This document shows positions 18,241 through 32,559 of a stretch of 64,000 bases of DNA, piece by piece (positions within the stretch are counted from its first letter, which is position 1; the number at the start of each line of letters is the position of its first letter). Both the position numbers and the translations under genes were made by a program. The DNA is from Archivesica marissinica (lineage: Eukaryota; Mollusca; Bivalvia; Venerida; Vesicomyidae). Location: NCBI GenBank assembly GCA_014843695.1, contig CM026391.1, forward strand, positions 36,397,064-36,461,063, given 5' to 3'. Under the pieces are notes generated by a model, which saw only the letters and a list, made by a program, of their open reading frames with translations, was not told where the DNA came from and did not search any database.

Positions 18241-21200
18241 ATATGGTAATCACTAACTATCACGACATGTATGTTCTCCCTACAACATTCCATATGGTGC
18301 TCACTAACTATCACGACATGTATGTTCTCCCTACAACATTCCATATGGTGCTCACTAACTATCACGACATGTATGTTCTCCCTACAACATTCCATATGGT
18401 GCTCACTAACTATCACGACATGTATGTTCTCCTTCCAGCATTCTATATGGTGCCCAGTAACCATCACAACATGTATGTTCTCCTTCCAACATTCTATATG
18501 GTAATCACTAACTATCACGACATGTATGTTCTCCCTACAGCATTCTATATGGTAATCACTAACTATCACGACATGTATGTTCTACCTACAGCATTATATA
18601 TGGTAATCACTAACTATTACCACATGTATGTTCTCCCTACAACATTCCATATGGTACTCACTAACTATCACGACATGTATGTTCTACTTCCAACATTCCA
18701 TATGGTGCTCACGAACTATCACGACATGTATGTTCTCCCTACAACATTATATATGGTGCTCACTAACTACAACGACACATATGTTCTCCCTACAACATTC
18801 TATATGGTAATCACTAACAATAACGACACGTATGTTCTCCCTACAGCATTCTATATGGTAATCACTAACAATAGCGACATGTATGTTCTCCTTCCAGCAT
18901 TCTATATGGTAATCACTAACTATCACGACATTTATGTTCTCCCTACAGCATTCTATATGGTAATCACTAACTATCACGACATGTATGTTCTCCCTACAGC
19001 ATTCTATATGGTAATCACTAACTATCACGACGCGTATGTTCTCCTTCCAACATTCCATATGGTGCTCATTAACTATCATGACATGTATGTTCTCCCTACA
19101 ACATTCCATATGGTAATCACTAACTATCACGACATGTATGTTCTCCTTCCAACATTCTATATGGTAATTACTAACTATCATGACATGTATGTTCTCCTTC
19201 CAACATTCTATATGGTAATCACTAACTATAACGACACTTATTTTCGCCCTACAGCATTCTATATGGTAATAATTAACTATCACGACATGTATGTTCTCCT
19301 TCCAGCATTCTATATGGTGATCACTATCTATAACGTCATGTATGTTCTCCCTACAACATTCCATATGGTGCTCACTAACTATCACGACATGTATGTTCTC
19401 CCTACAGCATTCTATATGGTAATCACTAACTATCACGACATGTATGTTCTCCCTACAACATTCCATATGGTGATCACTAACTATCACGACATGTATGTTC
19501 TCCCGACAGCATTCTATATGGTAATCACTAACTATTGCGACATGTATGTTCTCCTTCCAACATTCTCTATGGTAATCACTAACTATAACGACATGTATGT
19601 TCTCCCTACAACATTCTATATGGTAATCACTAACTATAACGACATGTATGTTCTCCCTACAGCATTCTATATGGTGATAACTAACTATCACGATATGTAT
19701 GTTCTCCCTACAGCATTCTACATGGTGATAAATAACTATCACGAAATGAATGTTCTCCCTACAGCATTCTATATGGTAATCACTAACTATCACGACATGT
19801 ATGTTATCCCTACAACATTCCATATGGTGCTAACTAACTATCACGACATGTATGTTCTCCCTACAGCATTCCATATGGTGCTCACTAACTATCACGACAT
19901 GTATGTTCTCCCTACAACATTCTATATCGTAATCACTAACTATAACGACATGTATGTTCTCCTTCCAACATTATATATGGTAATCACTAACTATCACGAC
20001 ATGTATGTTCTCCTTCCAACATTCTATATGGTAAGCACTAACTAGCACGATATGTATGTTCTCCTTCCAACATTCTATATGGTAAGCACTAACTATCACG
20101 ACATGTATGTTCTCCTTCCAGCATTCTATATGGTAATCACTAATTATAACGAAACGTATTTTCTCCCTACAGCATTCTATATGGTAATAACTAACTATCA
20201 TGACATGTATGTTCTCCCTACACCATTCCATATGGTGCTCACTAACTATCACGACATGTATGTTCTCCTTCCAACATTCCATATGGTGCTCACGAACTAT
20301 CACGACATGTATGTTCTCCCTACAACATTATATATGGTGCTCACTAACTACAACGACACATATGTTCTCCCTACAACATTCTATATGGTAATCACTAACA
20401 ATAACGACACGTATGTTCTCCCTACAACATTCTATATCGTAATCACTAACAATAGCGACATGTATGTTCTCCTACCAGCATTCTATATGGTAATCACTAA
20501 CTATCACGACATTTATGTTCTCCCTACAGCATTCTATATGGTAATCACTAACTATCACGACATGTATGTTCTCCCTACATCATTCTATATGGTAATCACT
20601 AATTATAACGACATGTATGTTCTCCCTACAGCATTCTATATGGTAATCACTAACTATAACGACATGTATGGTCTCCCTACAGCATTCTATATGGTAATCA
20701 CTAACTATCACGACATGTATGTTCTCCCTACAGCATTCTATATGGTAATCACTAACAATAACGACATGTATGTTCTCCCTACAGCATTCTAAATGGTAAT
20801 CACTAACTATCACGACATATGGTCTCCCTACAGCATTCTATATGGTAATCACTAACTATCACGACATATATTTTCTCCCTACAGCATTCTATATGGTAAT
20901 CACTAATTATCACGACATGTATGTTCTCCCTACAGCATTCTATATGGTAATCACTAACTATAACGACATGAATGTTCTCCCTACAGCATTATATATGGTA
21001 ATCACTAACTATCACGACATGTATGTTCTCCTTCCAGCATTCTATAAGGTATTCACTAAATATAGCGACACGTATTTTATCCCTACAGCATTCTATATGG
21101 TAATCACTAACTATAACAACACGTATGTTCTCCCTACAACATTCTAGATGGTGCTCACTAACTATCACGACATGTATGATCTCCCTACAGCATTCTATAT

Positions 21201-22009
21201 GGTAATCACTAACTATCACGACATGTATGTTCTCCCTACAGCATTCTATATGGTACTTACTAACTATCACGACATGTATGTTCTCCTTCCAGCATTTTAT
21301 ATGGTAATCACTAGCTATCACGACACGTATGTTCTCCCTACAACATTCTATATGGTAATCAATAACCATCACGACATGTATGTTCTCCTTCCAACATTCT
21401 ATATGGTAATCACTAACCATCAGGACATGTATGTTCTCCTTCCAGCATTCTATATGGTGCTCAATAACTATCACGACATGTATGTTCTCCTTCCAGCATT
21501 CTATATGGTAATCACTAACTATCACGACATGTACGTTCTCGATCCAGCATTCTATATGGTGCTCACTAACTATCACGACATGTATGTTCTCCCTACAGCA
21601 TTCTATATGGTGCTCACTATCTATCACGACTTGTATGTTCTCCGTCCAGCATTCTATATGGTGTCTACTAACTATCACGACACGTATGTTCTCCTTCCAG
21701 CATTCTATATGGTGCCCAGTAACCATCACGACATGTATGTTCTCCTTCCAGCATTCCTTATGGTAATCACTAACTATAACGACAAGTATGTTCTCCCTAC
21801 AGCATTCTATATGGTAATCACTAACTATAACGACATGTATGTTCTCCTACAACATTCTATATGGTAATCACTAACTATCACGACATGTATGTTCTCCTTC
21901 CAGCATTCTATATGGTAATCACTAACTATCACGACATGTATGTTCTCCTTCCAGCATTCTATATGGTGCTCACTAACTATCACGACATGTATGTTCTCCC
22001 TACAGCATT

Positions 22010-22433
22010 CTATATGTGTCACTACTATCACGATTGTATGTTCTCCTTCCAGCATTCTATATGGTGCTCACTAACTATCACGACACGTATGTTCTCCTTC
22101 CAGCATTCTATATGGTGCCCAGTAACCATCACGACATGTATGTTCTCCTTCCAGCATTCTATAGGTTCACTACTATACGACAGTATGTTCTCCTCAGCAT
22201 TCTATATGGTAATCACTAACTATCACGACATGTATGTTCTCCTTCCAGCATTCTATATGGTGCCCAGTAACCATCACGACACGGTTGTTTTTTTTGGTTT
22301 GGTTTTCTCCTTCCATTTTTGGTGCATAACCGACAGTATTTCTCCTCGCATTTATATGTCATAACGACTGTATGTTCTCTTCCAGCATTTATATGGTGCA
22401 TAAATAGAGTATATTCTCCTTCCAGCATTATAT
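22010..22433 (+). repeat. Disrupted zone inside the 51-bp satellite
   Basis: Monomers here lose single bases (TATATGTGTCACTACTATCA, CTATAGGTTCACTACTATAC) and one stretch (about 22,280-22,340) contains GGTTGTTTTTTTTGGTTTGG and other non-satellite sequence. This is the only clear non-satellite interruption in 39 kb. It is either an old insertion or deletion scar or a patch of poor assembly. Confidence 0.7.
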
Positions 22434-25400
22434 ATGGTGCCCAGTAACCATCATGACACGTATGTTCTCCTTCCAGCATTCTATATGGTAATCACTAACG
22501 ATAACGACATGTATGTTCACCTTGCAGCATTCTATATGGTAATCACTAACTATCACGACATGTATGTTCTCCGTACAACATTCTATATGGTAATCACTAA
22601 CGATAACGACATGTATGTTCTCCTTCCAGCATTCTATATGGTAATCACTAACTATCACGACATGTATGTTCTCCTTCCAGCATTCTATATGGTAATCACT
22701 AACTATAACGACACGTATTTTCTCCCTACAGCATTCTATATGATAATAACTAACTATCATGACATGTATGTTCTCCCTACAACATTCAATAGGGTAATCA
22801 CTAACTATCACGACATGTATGTTCTCCTTCCAACATTCTATATGGTAATCACTAACTATCATGACATGTATGTTCTCCTTCCAACATTCTATTTGGTAAT
22901 CACTAACTATAACGCCACGTATGTTCTCCCTACAGCATTATATATGGTAATCACTAACTATCACGACATGTATGTTCTCCTTCCAGCATTCTATATGGTA
23001 TTCACTAAATATAACGACACGTAATTTATCCCTATAGCATTCTATATAGTAATCACTAACTATAACAACACGTATGTTCTCCCTACAGCATTCTAGATGG
23101 TGCTCACTAACTATCACGACATGTATAATCTCCCTACAGCATTCTATATGGTAATCACTAACTATAACGACATGTATGTTCTCCTTCCAACATTCCATAT
23201 GGTGCTCACGAACTATCACGACATGTATGTTCTCCCTACAACATTCTATATGGTGCTCACTAAGTACAACGACACATATGTTCTGCCTACAACATTCTAT
23301 ATGGTAATCACTAACAATAACGACACGTATGTTCTCCCTACAACATTCTATATGGTAATCACTAACAATAGCGACATGTATGTTCTCCTTCCAGCATTCT
23401 ATATGGTAATCACTAACTATCACGACATTTATGTTCTCCCTACAGCATTCTATATGGTAATCACTAACTATCACGACATGTATGTTCTCCCTACAGCATT
23501 CTATATGGTAATCACTAATTATAACGACATGTATGTTCTCCCTACAGCATTCTATATGGTAATCACTAACTATAACGACATGTATGTTCTCCCTACAGCA
23601 TTCTATATGGTAATCACTAACTTTCACGACATGTATGTTCTCCCTACAGCATTCTATATGGTAATCACTAACTATAACGACATGTATGTTCTCCCTACAG
23701 CATTCTAAATGGTAATCACTAACTATCACGACATGTATGTTCTCCCTACAGCATTCTATATGGTGCTCACTATCTATCACGACTTGTATGTTCTCCGTCC
23801 AGCATTCTATATGGTGCCTACTAACTATCACGACACGTATGTTCTCCTTCCAGCATTCTATATGGTGCCCAGTAACCATCACGACATGTATGTTCTCCTT
23901 CCAGCATTCCTTATGGTAATCACTAACTATAACGACAAGTATGTTCTCCCTACAGCATTCTATATGGTAATCACTAACTATAACGACATGTATGTTCTCC
24001 CTACAACATTCCATATGGTAATCACTAACTATCACGACATGTATGTTCTCCTTCCAGCATTCTATACGGTAATCACTAACTATCACGACATGTACGTTCT
24101 CGATCCAGCATTCTATATGGTGCTCACTAACTATCACGACATGTATGTTCTCCCTACAGCATTCTATATTGTGCTCACTATCTATCACGAATTGTATGTT
24201 CTCCGTCCAGCATTCTATATGGTGCCTACTAACTATCACGACACGTATGTTCTCCTTCCAGCATTCTATATGGTGCCCAGTAACCATCACGACATGTATG
24301 TTCTCCTTCCAGCATTCCTTATGGTAATCACTAACTATAACGACAAGTATGTTCTCCCTACAGCATTCTATATGGTAATCACTAACTATCACGACACGTA
24401 TGTTCTCCTTCCAACATTCTGTATGGTAATCACTAACTATAACGACATGTATGTTTTCCCTACAGCATTCTATATGGTAATCACTAACTATAGCGACAGG
24501 TATGGTCTCCTTCCAGCAATCTATATGGTGCCCAGTAACCATCACGACTTGTATGTTCTCCTTCCAACATTATATATGGTGCCCAGTAACCATCACGACA
24601 CGTATGTTCTCCTTCCTGCATTCTATATGGTGCCCAGTAACCATCACGACACGTATATTCTCCTTCCAGCATTATATATAGTGCCCAGTAACCACCACGA
24701 CATGTATGTTCTCCTTCCAGCATTCTATATGGTGCCCAGTAAACATCACGACACGTATATTCTCCTTCCAGCATTATATATGGTGCCCAGTAACCATCAT
24801 GACACGTATGTTCTCCTTCCAGCATTCTATATGGTAATCACTAACGATAACGACATGTATGTTCACCTTGCAGCATTCTATATGGTAATCACTAACTATC
24901 ACGACATGTATGTTCTCCGTACAACATTCTATATGGTAATCACTAACGATAACGACATGTATGTTCTCCTTCCAGCATTCTTTATGGTAATCACTAACTA
25001 TCACGACATGTATGTTCTCCTTCCAGCATTCTATATGGTAATCACTAACTATAACGACACGTATTTTCTCCCTACAGCATTCTATATGATAATAACTAAC
25101 TATCATGACATGTATGTTCTCCCTACAACATTCAATAGGGTAATCACTAACTATCACGACATGTATGTTCTCCTTCCAACATTCTATATGGTAATCACTA
25201 ACTATCATGACATGTATGTTCTCCTTCCAACATTCTATTTGGTAATCACTAACTATAACGCCACGTATGTTCTCCCTACAGCATTATATATGGTAATCAC
25301 TAACTATCACGACATGTATGTTCTCCTTCCAGCATTCTATATGGTATTCACTAAATATAACGACACGTAATTTATCCCTATAGCATTCTATATAGTAATC

Positions 25401-27350
25401 ACTAACTATAACAACACGTATGTTCTCCCTACAGCATTCTAGATGGTGCTCACTAACTATCACGACATGTATAATCTCCCTACAGCATTCTATATGGTAA
25501 TCACTAACTATAACGACATGTATGTTCTCCTTCCAACATTCCATATGGTGCTCACGAACTATCACGACATGTATGTTCTCCCTACAACATTCTATATGGT
25601 GCTCACTAAGTACAACGACACATATGTTCTGCCTACAACATTCTATATGGTAATCACTAACAATAACGACACGTATGTTCTCCCTACAACATTCTATATG
25701 GTAATCACTAACAATAGCGACATGTATGTTCTCCTTCCAGCATTCTATATGGTAATCACTAACTATCACGACATTTATGTTCTCCCTACAGCATTCTATA
25801 TGGTAATCACTAACTATCACGACATGTATGTTCTCCCTACAGCATTCTATATGGTAATCACTAATTATAACGACATGTATGTTCTCCCTACAGCATTCTA
25901 TATGGTAATCACTAACTATAACGACATGTATGTTCTCCCTACAGCATTCTATATGGTAATCACTAACTATCACGACATGTATGTTCTCCCTACAGCATTC
26001 TATATGGTAATCACTAACTATAACGACATGTTTGTTCTCCCTACAGCATTCTAAATGGTAATCACTAACTATCACGACATGTATGTTCTCCCTACAGCAT
26101 TCTATATGGTGCTCACTATCTATAACGACTTGTATGTTCTCCGTCCAGCATTCTATATGGTGCCTACTAACTATCACGACACGTATGTTCTCCTTCCAGC
26201 ATTCTATATGGTGCCCAGTAACCATCACGACATGTATGTTCTCCTTCCAGCATTCCTTATGGTAATCACTAACTATAACGACAAGTATGTTCTCCCTACA
26301 GCATTCTATATGGTAATCACTAAGTATAACGACACGTATGTTCTCACTACAGCATTCTATATGGTGCTCACTAACTATAACGACATGTATGTTCTCCCTA
26401 CAGCATTCCATATGGTAATCACTAATTATCACGATATGTATGTTCTCCTTCCAGCATTCCATATGGTAATCACTAACTATAACGACAAGTATGTTCTCCC
26501 TACAGCATTCTGTATGGTAATCACTAACTATAACGACATGTATGTTCTCCCTACAACATTCCATATGGTAATCACTAACTATCACGACATGTATGTTCTC
26601 CTTCCAGCATTCTATATGGTAATCACTAACTATCACGACATGTACGTTCTCGATCCAGCATTCTATATGGTGCTCACTAACTATCACGACATGTATGTTC
26701 TCCCTACAGCATTCTATATGGTGCTCACTATCTATCACGACTTGTATGTTCTCCGTCCAGCATTCTATATGGTGTCTACTAACTATCACGACACGTATGT
26801 TCTCCTTCCAGCATTCTATATGGTGCCCAGTAACCATCACGACATGTATGTTCTCCTTCCAGCATTCCTTATGGTAATCACTAACTATAACGACAAGTAT
26901 GTTCTCCCTACAGCATTCTATATGGTAATCACTAACTATCACGACACGTATGTTCTCCTTCCAACATTCTGTATGGTAATCACTAACTATAATGACATGT
27001 ATGTTTTCCCTACTGCATTTTATATGGTAATCACTAACTATAACGACACGTATGTACTCACTACAGCATTCTATATGGTGCTCACTAACTATAACGACAT
27101 GTATGTTCTCCCTACAGCATTCTATATGGTAATCACTAACTATCACGATATGTATGTTCTCCTTCCAGCATTCCATATGGTAATCACTAACTATAACGAC
27201 AAGTATGTTCTCCCTACAGCATTCTATATGGTAATCACTAACTATAACGACATGTATGTTCTCCCTACAACATTCCATATGGTAATCACTAACTATAGCG
27301 ACAGGTATGGTCTCCTTCCAGCATTCTATATGGTGCCCAGTAACCATCAC
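22434..27350 (+). repeat. 2,346-bp higher-order repeat (46 monomers), two copies
   Basis: Diagnostic variants seen from about 22,482 to 24,000 recur exactly 2,346 bp later (for example, the frames ending 23,024 and 25,370, and 23,708 and 26,054). From about 26,300 the offset grows to 2,550 bp because the second copy carries four extra monomers (204 bp). Even stop codons and the frame-breaking GACACGTAATTTATCC monomer are shared, so the duplication post-dates those mutations. Confidence 0.85.
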
Positions 27351-28470
27351 GACATGTATGTTCTCCTTCCAGCATTCTATATGGTAATCACTAACAATAG
27401 TGACATGTATGTTCTCCTTCCAACATTATATATGGTGCCCAGTAACCATCACGACACCTATGTTCTCCTTCCAGCATTCTATATGGTGCCCAGTAACCAT
27501 CACGACACGTATATTCTCCTTCCAGCATTATATATAGTGCCCAGTAACCACCACGACATGTATGTTCTCCTTCCAGCATTATATATGGTGCCCAGTAAAC
27601 ATCACGACACGTATATTCTCCTTCCAGCATTATATATGGTGCCCAGTAACCATCACGACACGTATGTTCTCCTTCCAGCATTCTATATGGTAATCACTAA
27701 CGATAACGACATGTATGTTCTCCTTCCAGCATTCTATATGGTAATTACTAACTATCATGACATGTATGTTCTCCTTCCAACATTCTATATGGTAATCACT
27801 AACTATAACGACAAGTATGTTCTCCCTACAGCATTCTATATGGTAATCACAAACTATCACGACATGTATGTTCTCCTTCCAACATTCTATATGGTGCTCA
27901 CTAACTATCACGACATGTATGTTCTCCCTACAGCATTCTATATGGTAATCACTAACTATCACGACGCGTATGTTCTCCTTCCAACATTCCATATGGTAAT
28001 CACTAACTATCACGACATGTATGTTCTCCTTCCAGCATTCTATATGGTGCTCACTAACTATCACGACATGTATGTTCTCCCTAGAGCATTCTATATGGTA
28101 ATCACTAACTATCACGACATGTATGTTCTCCTTCCAGCATTCTATATGGTAATCACTAACTATAGCGACACGTATGTTCTCCCTACAACATTCTGTATGG
28201 TAATCACTAACTATAGCGACACGTATGTTCTCCCTACAGCATTCTATTTGGTAATCACTAACTATAATGACATGTATGTTCTCCCTACAGCATTCTATAT
28301 GGCAATAATTAACTCTCACGACATGTATGTTCTCCTTCCAGCATTCTATATGGTGATCACTATCTATAACGTCATGTATGTTCTCCCTACCACATTCCAT
28401 ATGGTGCTCACTAACTATCACGACATGTATGTCCTCCCTACAGCAATCTATATGGTAATCACTAACTATC

Positions 28471-29490
28471 ACGACATGTTTGTTCTCCCTTCAACATTCC
28501 ATATGGTGATCACTAACTATCACGACATGTATGTTCTCCCTACAGCATTCTATATGGTAATCACTAACTATTGCGACATGTATGTTCTCCTTCCAACATT
28601 CCATATGGTGCTCACTAACTATAACGACATGTATGTTCTCCATCCAACATTCCATATGGTGCTCACGAACTATCACGACATGTATGTTCTCCCTACAACA
28701 TTCTATATGGTGCTCACTAACTACAACGACACATATGTTCTCCCTACAACATTCTATATGGTAATCACTAACAATAACGACATGTATGTTCTCCCTACAA
28801 CATTCTATATAGTAATCACTAACTATAGCGACATGTATGTTCTCCTTCCATCATTCTATATGGTAATCACTAACTATCACGACATGTATGTTCTCCCTAC
28901 ATCATTCTATATGGTAATCACTAACTATCACGACATTTATGTTCTCCCTACAGCATTCTATATGGTAATCACTAACTATCACGACATGTTTGTTCTCCCT
29001 TCAACATTCCATATGGTGATCACTAACTATCACGACATGTATGTTCTCCCTACAGCATTCTATATGGTAATCACTAACTATTGCGACATGTATGTTCTCC
29101 TTCCAACATTCCATATGGTGCTCACTAACTATAACGACATGTATGTTCTCCATCCAACATTCCATATGGTGCTCACGAACTATCACGACATGTATGTTCT
29201 CCCTACAACATTCTATATGGTGCTCACTAACTACAACGACACATATGTTCTCCCTACAACATTCTATATGGTAATCACTAACAATAACGACATGTATGTT
29301 CTCCCTACAACATTCTATATAGTAATCACTAACTATAGCGACATGTATGTTCTCCTTCCATCATTCTATATGGTAATCACTAACTATCACGACATGTATG
29401 TTCTCCCTACATCATTCTATATGGTAATCACTAACTATCACGACATTTATGTTCTCCCTACAGCATTCTATATGGTAATCACTAACTATC
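28471..29490 (+). repeat. 510-bp tandem duplication (ten monomers) in the 51-bp satellite
   Basis: 28,471-28,980 and 28,981-29,490 look identical throughout by eye, starting at ACGACATGTTTGTTCTCCCT in both. It is among the youngest rearrangements visible. Confidence 0.9.
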
Positions 29491-32400
29491 ACGACATGTA
29501 TGTTCTCCCTACAGCATTCTATATGGTAATCACTAACTATCACGACATGTATGTTCTCCCTACAACATTCCATATGGTGCTAACTAACTATAACGACATG
29601 TATGTTCTCCTTCCAACATTATATATGGTAATCACTAACTATCACGACATGTATGTTCTCCTTCCAACATTCTATATGGTAAGCACTAACTATCACGACA
29701 TGTATGTTCTCCTTCCAACATTCTATATGGTAAGCACTAACTATCACGACATGTATGTTCTCCTTCCAGCATTCTATATGGTAATCACTAATTATAGCGA
29801 CACGTATTTTCTCTCTACAGCATTCTATATGGTAATAACTAACTATCATGACATGTATGTTCTCCCTACACCATACCATAGGGTAATCACTAACTATAAC
29901 GACATGTATGTTCTCCTTCCAGCATTCTATATGGTGCTCACTAACTATCACGACATGTATGTTCTCCCTACAACATTCCATATGGTGCTCACTAACTATC
30001 ACGACATGTATGTTCTCCTTCCAGCATTCCATATGGTAATCACTATCTATCATGATATGTATGTTCTCCTTCCAACATTCCATATGGTGCTCACTAACTA
30101 TAACGACATGTATGTTCTCCTTCCAACATTCCATATGCTGCTCACGAACTATCACGACATGTATGTTCTCCCTACAACATTCTATATGGTGCTCACTAAC
30201 TACAACGACACATATGTTCTCCCTACAACATTCTATATGGTAATCACTAACAATAACGACACGTATGTTCTCCCTACAACATTCTATATGGTAATCACTA
30301 ACTATAACGACATGTATGTTCTCCCTACAGCATTCTATATGGTAATCACTAACTATCACGACATGTATGTTCTCCCTACAGCATTCTATATGGTAATCAC
30401 TAACTATCACGACATGTATGTTCTCCCTACAGCATTATATATGGTAATCACTAACTATCACGACATTTATGTTCTCCCTACAGCATTCTATATGGTAATC
30501 ACTAACTATAACGACATGTATGTTCTCCCTACAGCATTCTATATGGTAATCACTAACTATAACGACATGTATGTTCTCCCTACAGCATTCTATATGGTAA
30601 TCACTAACTATCACGACATGTATGTTCTCCTTCCAACATTCCATATGGTGCTCACTAACTATAACGACATGTATGTTCTCCTTCCAACATTCCATATGGT
30701 GCTCACGAACTATCACGACATGTATGTTCTCCCTACAACATTCTATATGGTGCTCACTAACTACAACGACACATATGTTCTCCCTACAACATTCTATATG
30801 GTAATCACTAACAATAACGGCACGTATGTTCTCCCTACAACATTCTATATGGTAATCACTAACTATAGCGACATGTATGTTCTCCTTCCATCATTCTATA
30901 TGGTAATCACTAACTATCACGACATATATGTTCTCTCTACAGCATTCTATATGGTAATCACTAACTATCACGACATGTATGTTCTCCCTACAGCATTCTA
31001 TATGGTAATCACTAACTATAACGACATGTATGTTCTCCCTACAGCATTCTATATTGTAATCACTAACTATCACGACATGTATGTTCTCCCTACAGCATTC
31101 TATATGGTAATCACTAACTATAACGTCATGTATGTTCTCCCTACAGCATTCTAAATGGTAATCACTAACTATCACGACATGTATGTTCTCCCTACAGCAT
31201 TCTATATGGTAATCACTAACTATCACGACATGTATGTTCTCCCTACAGCATTCTATATGGTAATCACTAACTATCACGACATGTATGTTCTCCCTACAGC
31301 ATTCTATATGGTAATCACTAACTATAACGACATGAATGTTCTCCCTACAGCATTATATATGGTAATCACTAACTATCACGACATGTATGTTCTCCTTCCA
31401 GCATTCTATATAGTATTCACTAAATATAACGACACGTATTTTATCCCTACAGCATTCTATATGGTAACCACTAACTATAACAACACGTTTGTTCTCCCTA
31501 CAGCATTCTAGATGGTGCTCACTAACTATCACGACATGTATGATCTCCCTACAGCATTCTATATGGTAATCACTAACTATCACGACATGTATGTTCTCCC
31601 TACAGCATTCTATATGGTAATCACTAATTATAATGACATGTATGTTCTCCCTACAGCATTCTATATGGTACTCACTAACTATCACGCCATGTATGTTCTC
31701 CTTCCAGCATTTTATATGGTAATCACTAGCTATCACGACACGTATGTTCTCCCTACAGCATTCTATATGGTAATCAATAACCATCACGACATGTATGTTC
31801 TCCTTCCAACATTCTATATGGTAATCACTAACCATCAGGACATGTATGTTCTCCTTCCAGCATTCTATATGGTGCTCACTAACTATCACGACATGTATGT
31901 TCTCCTTCCAGCATTCTATATGGTAATCACTAACTATCACGACATGTACGTTCTCGATCCAGCATTATATATGGTGCTCACTAACTATCACGACATGTAT
32001 GTTCTCCATACAGCATTCTATATGGTGCTCACTATCTATCACGACTTGTATGTTCTCCGTCCAGAATTCTATATGGTGCCTACTAACTATCACGACACGT
32101 ATGTTCTCCTTCCAGCATTCTATATGGTAATCACTAACTATCACGACACGTTTGTTCTCCTTCCAGCATTCTATATGGTAATCACTACCTATAACGACAT
32201 GTATGATCTCCTTCCAGCATTCTATATGGTGTCCAGTATCCATCACGACATGTATGTTCTCCCTACAGCATTCTATATGGTAATCACTAGATTTCACGAC
32301 ATATATGTGCTCCTTCCAACATTCTATATGGTAATCACTAACTATAGCGACATGTATGTTCTCCTTCCAGCATTCTATATGGTGCTCACTAACTATAACG

Positions 32401-32559
32401 ACATGTATGTTCTCCCTACAGCATTCTATATGGTAATCACTAATTATCACGACATGTATGTTCTCCCTACAGCATTCTATATGGTAATCACTAACTACCA
32501 CGACATGTATGTTCTCCCTACAGCATTCTATATGGTAATAACTAACTATCACGACATGT

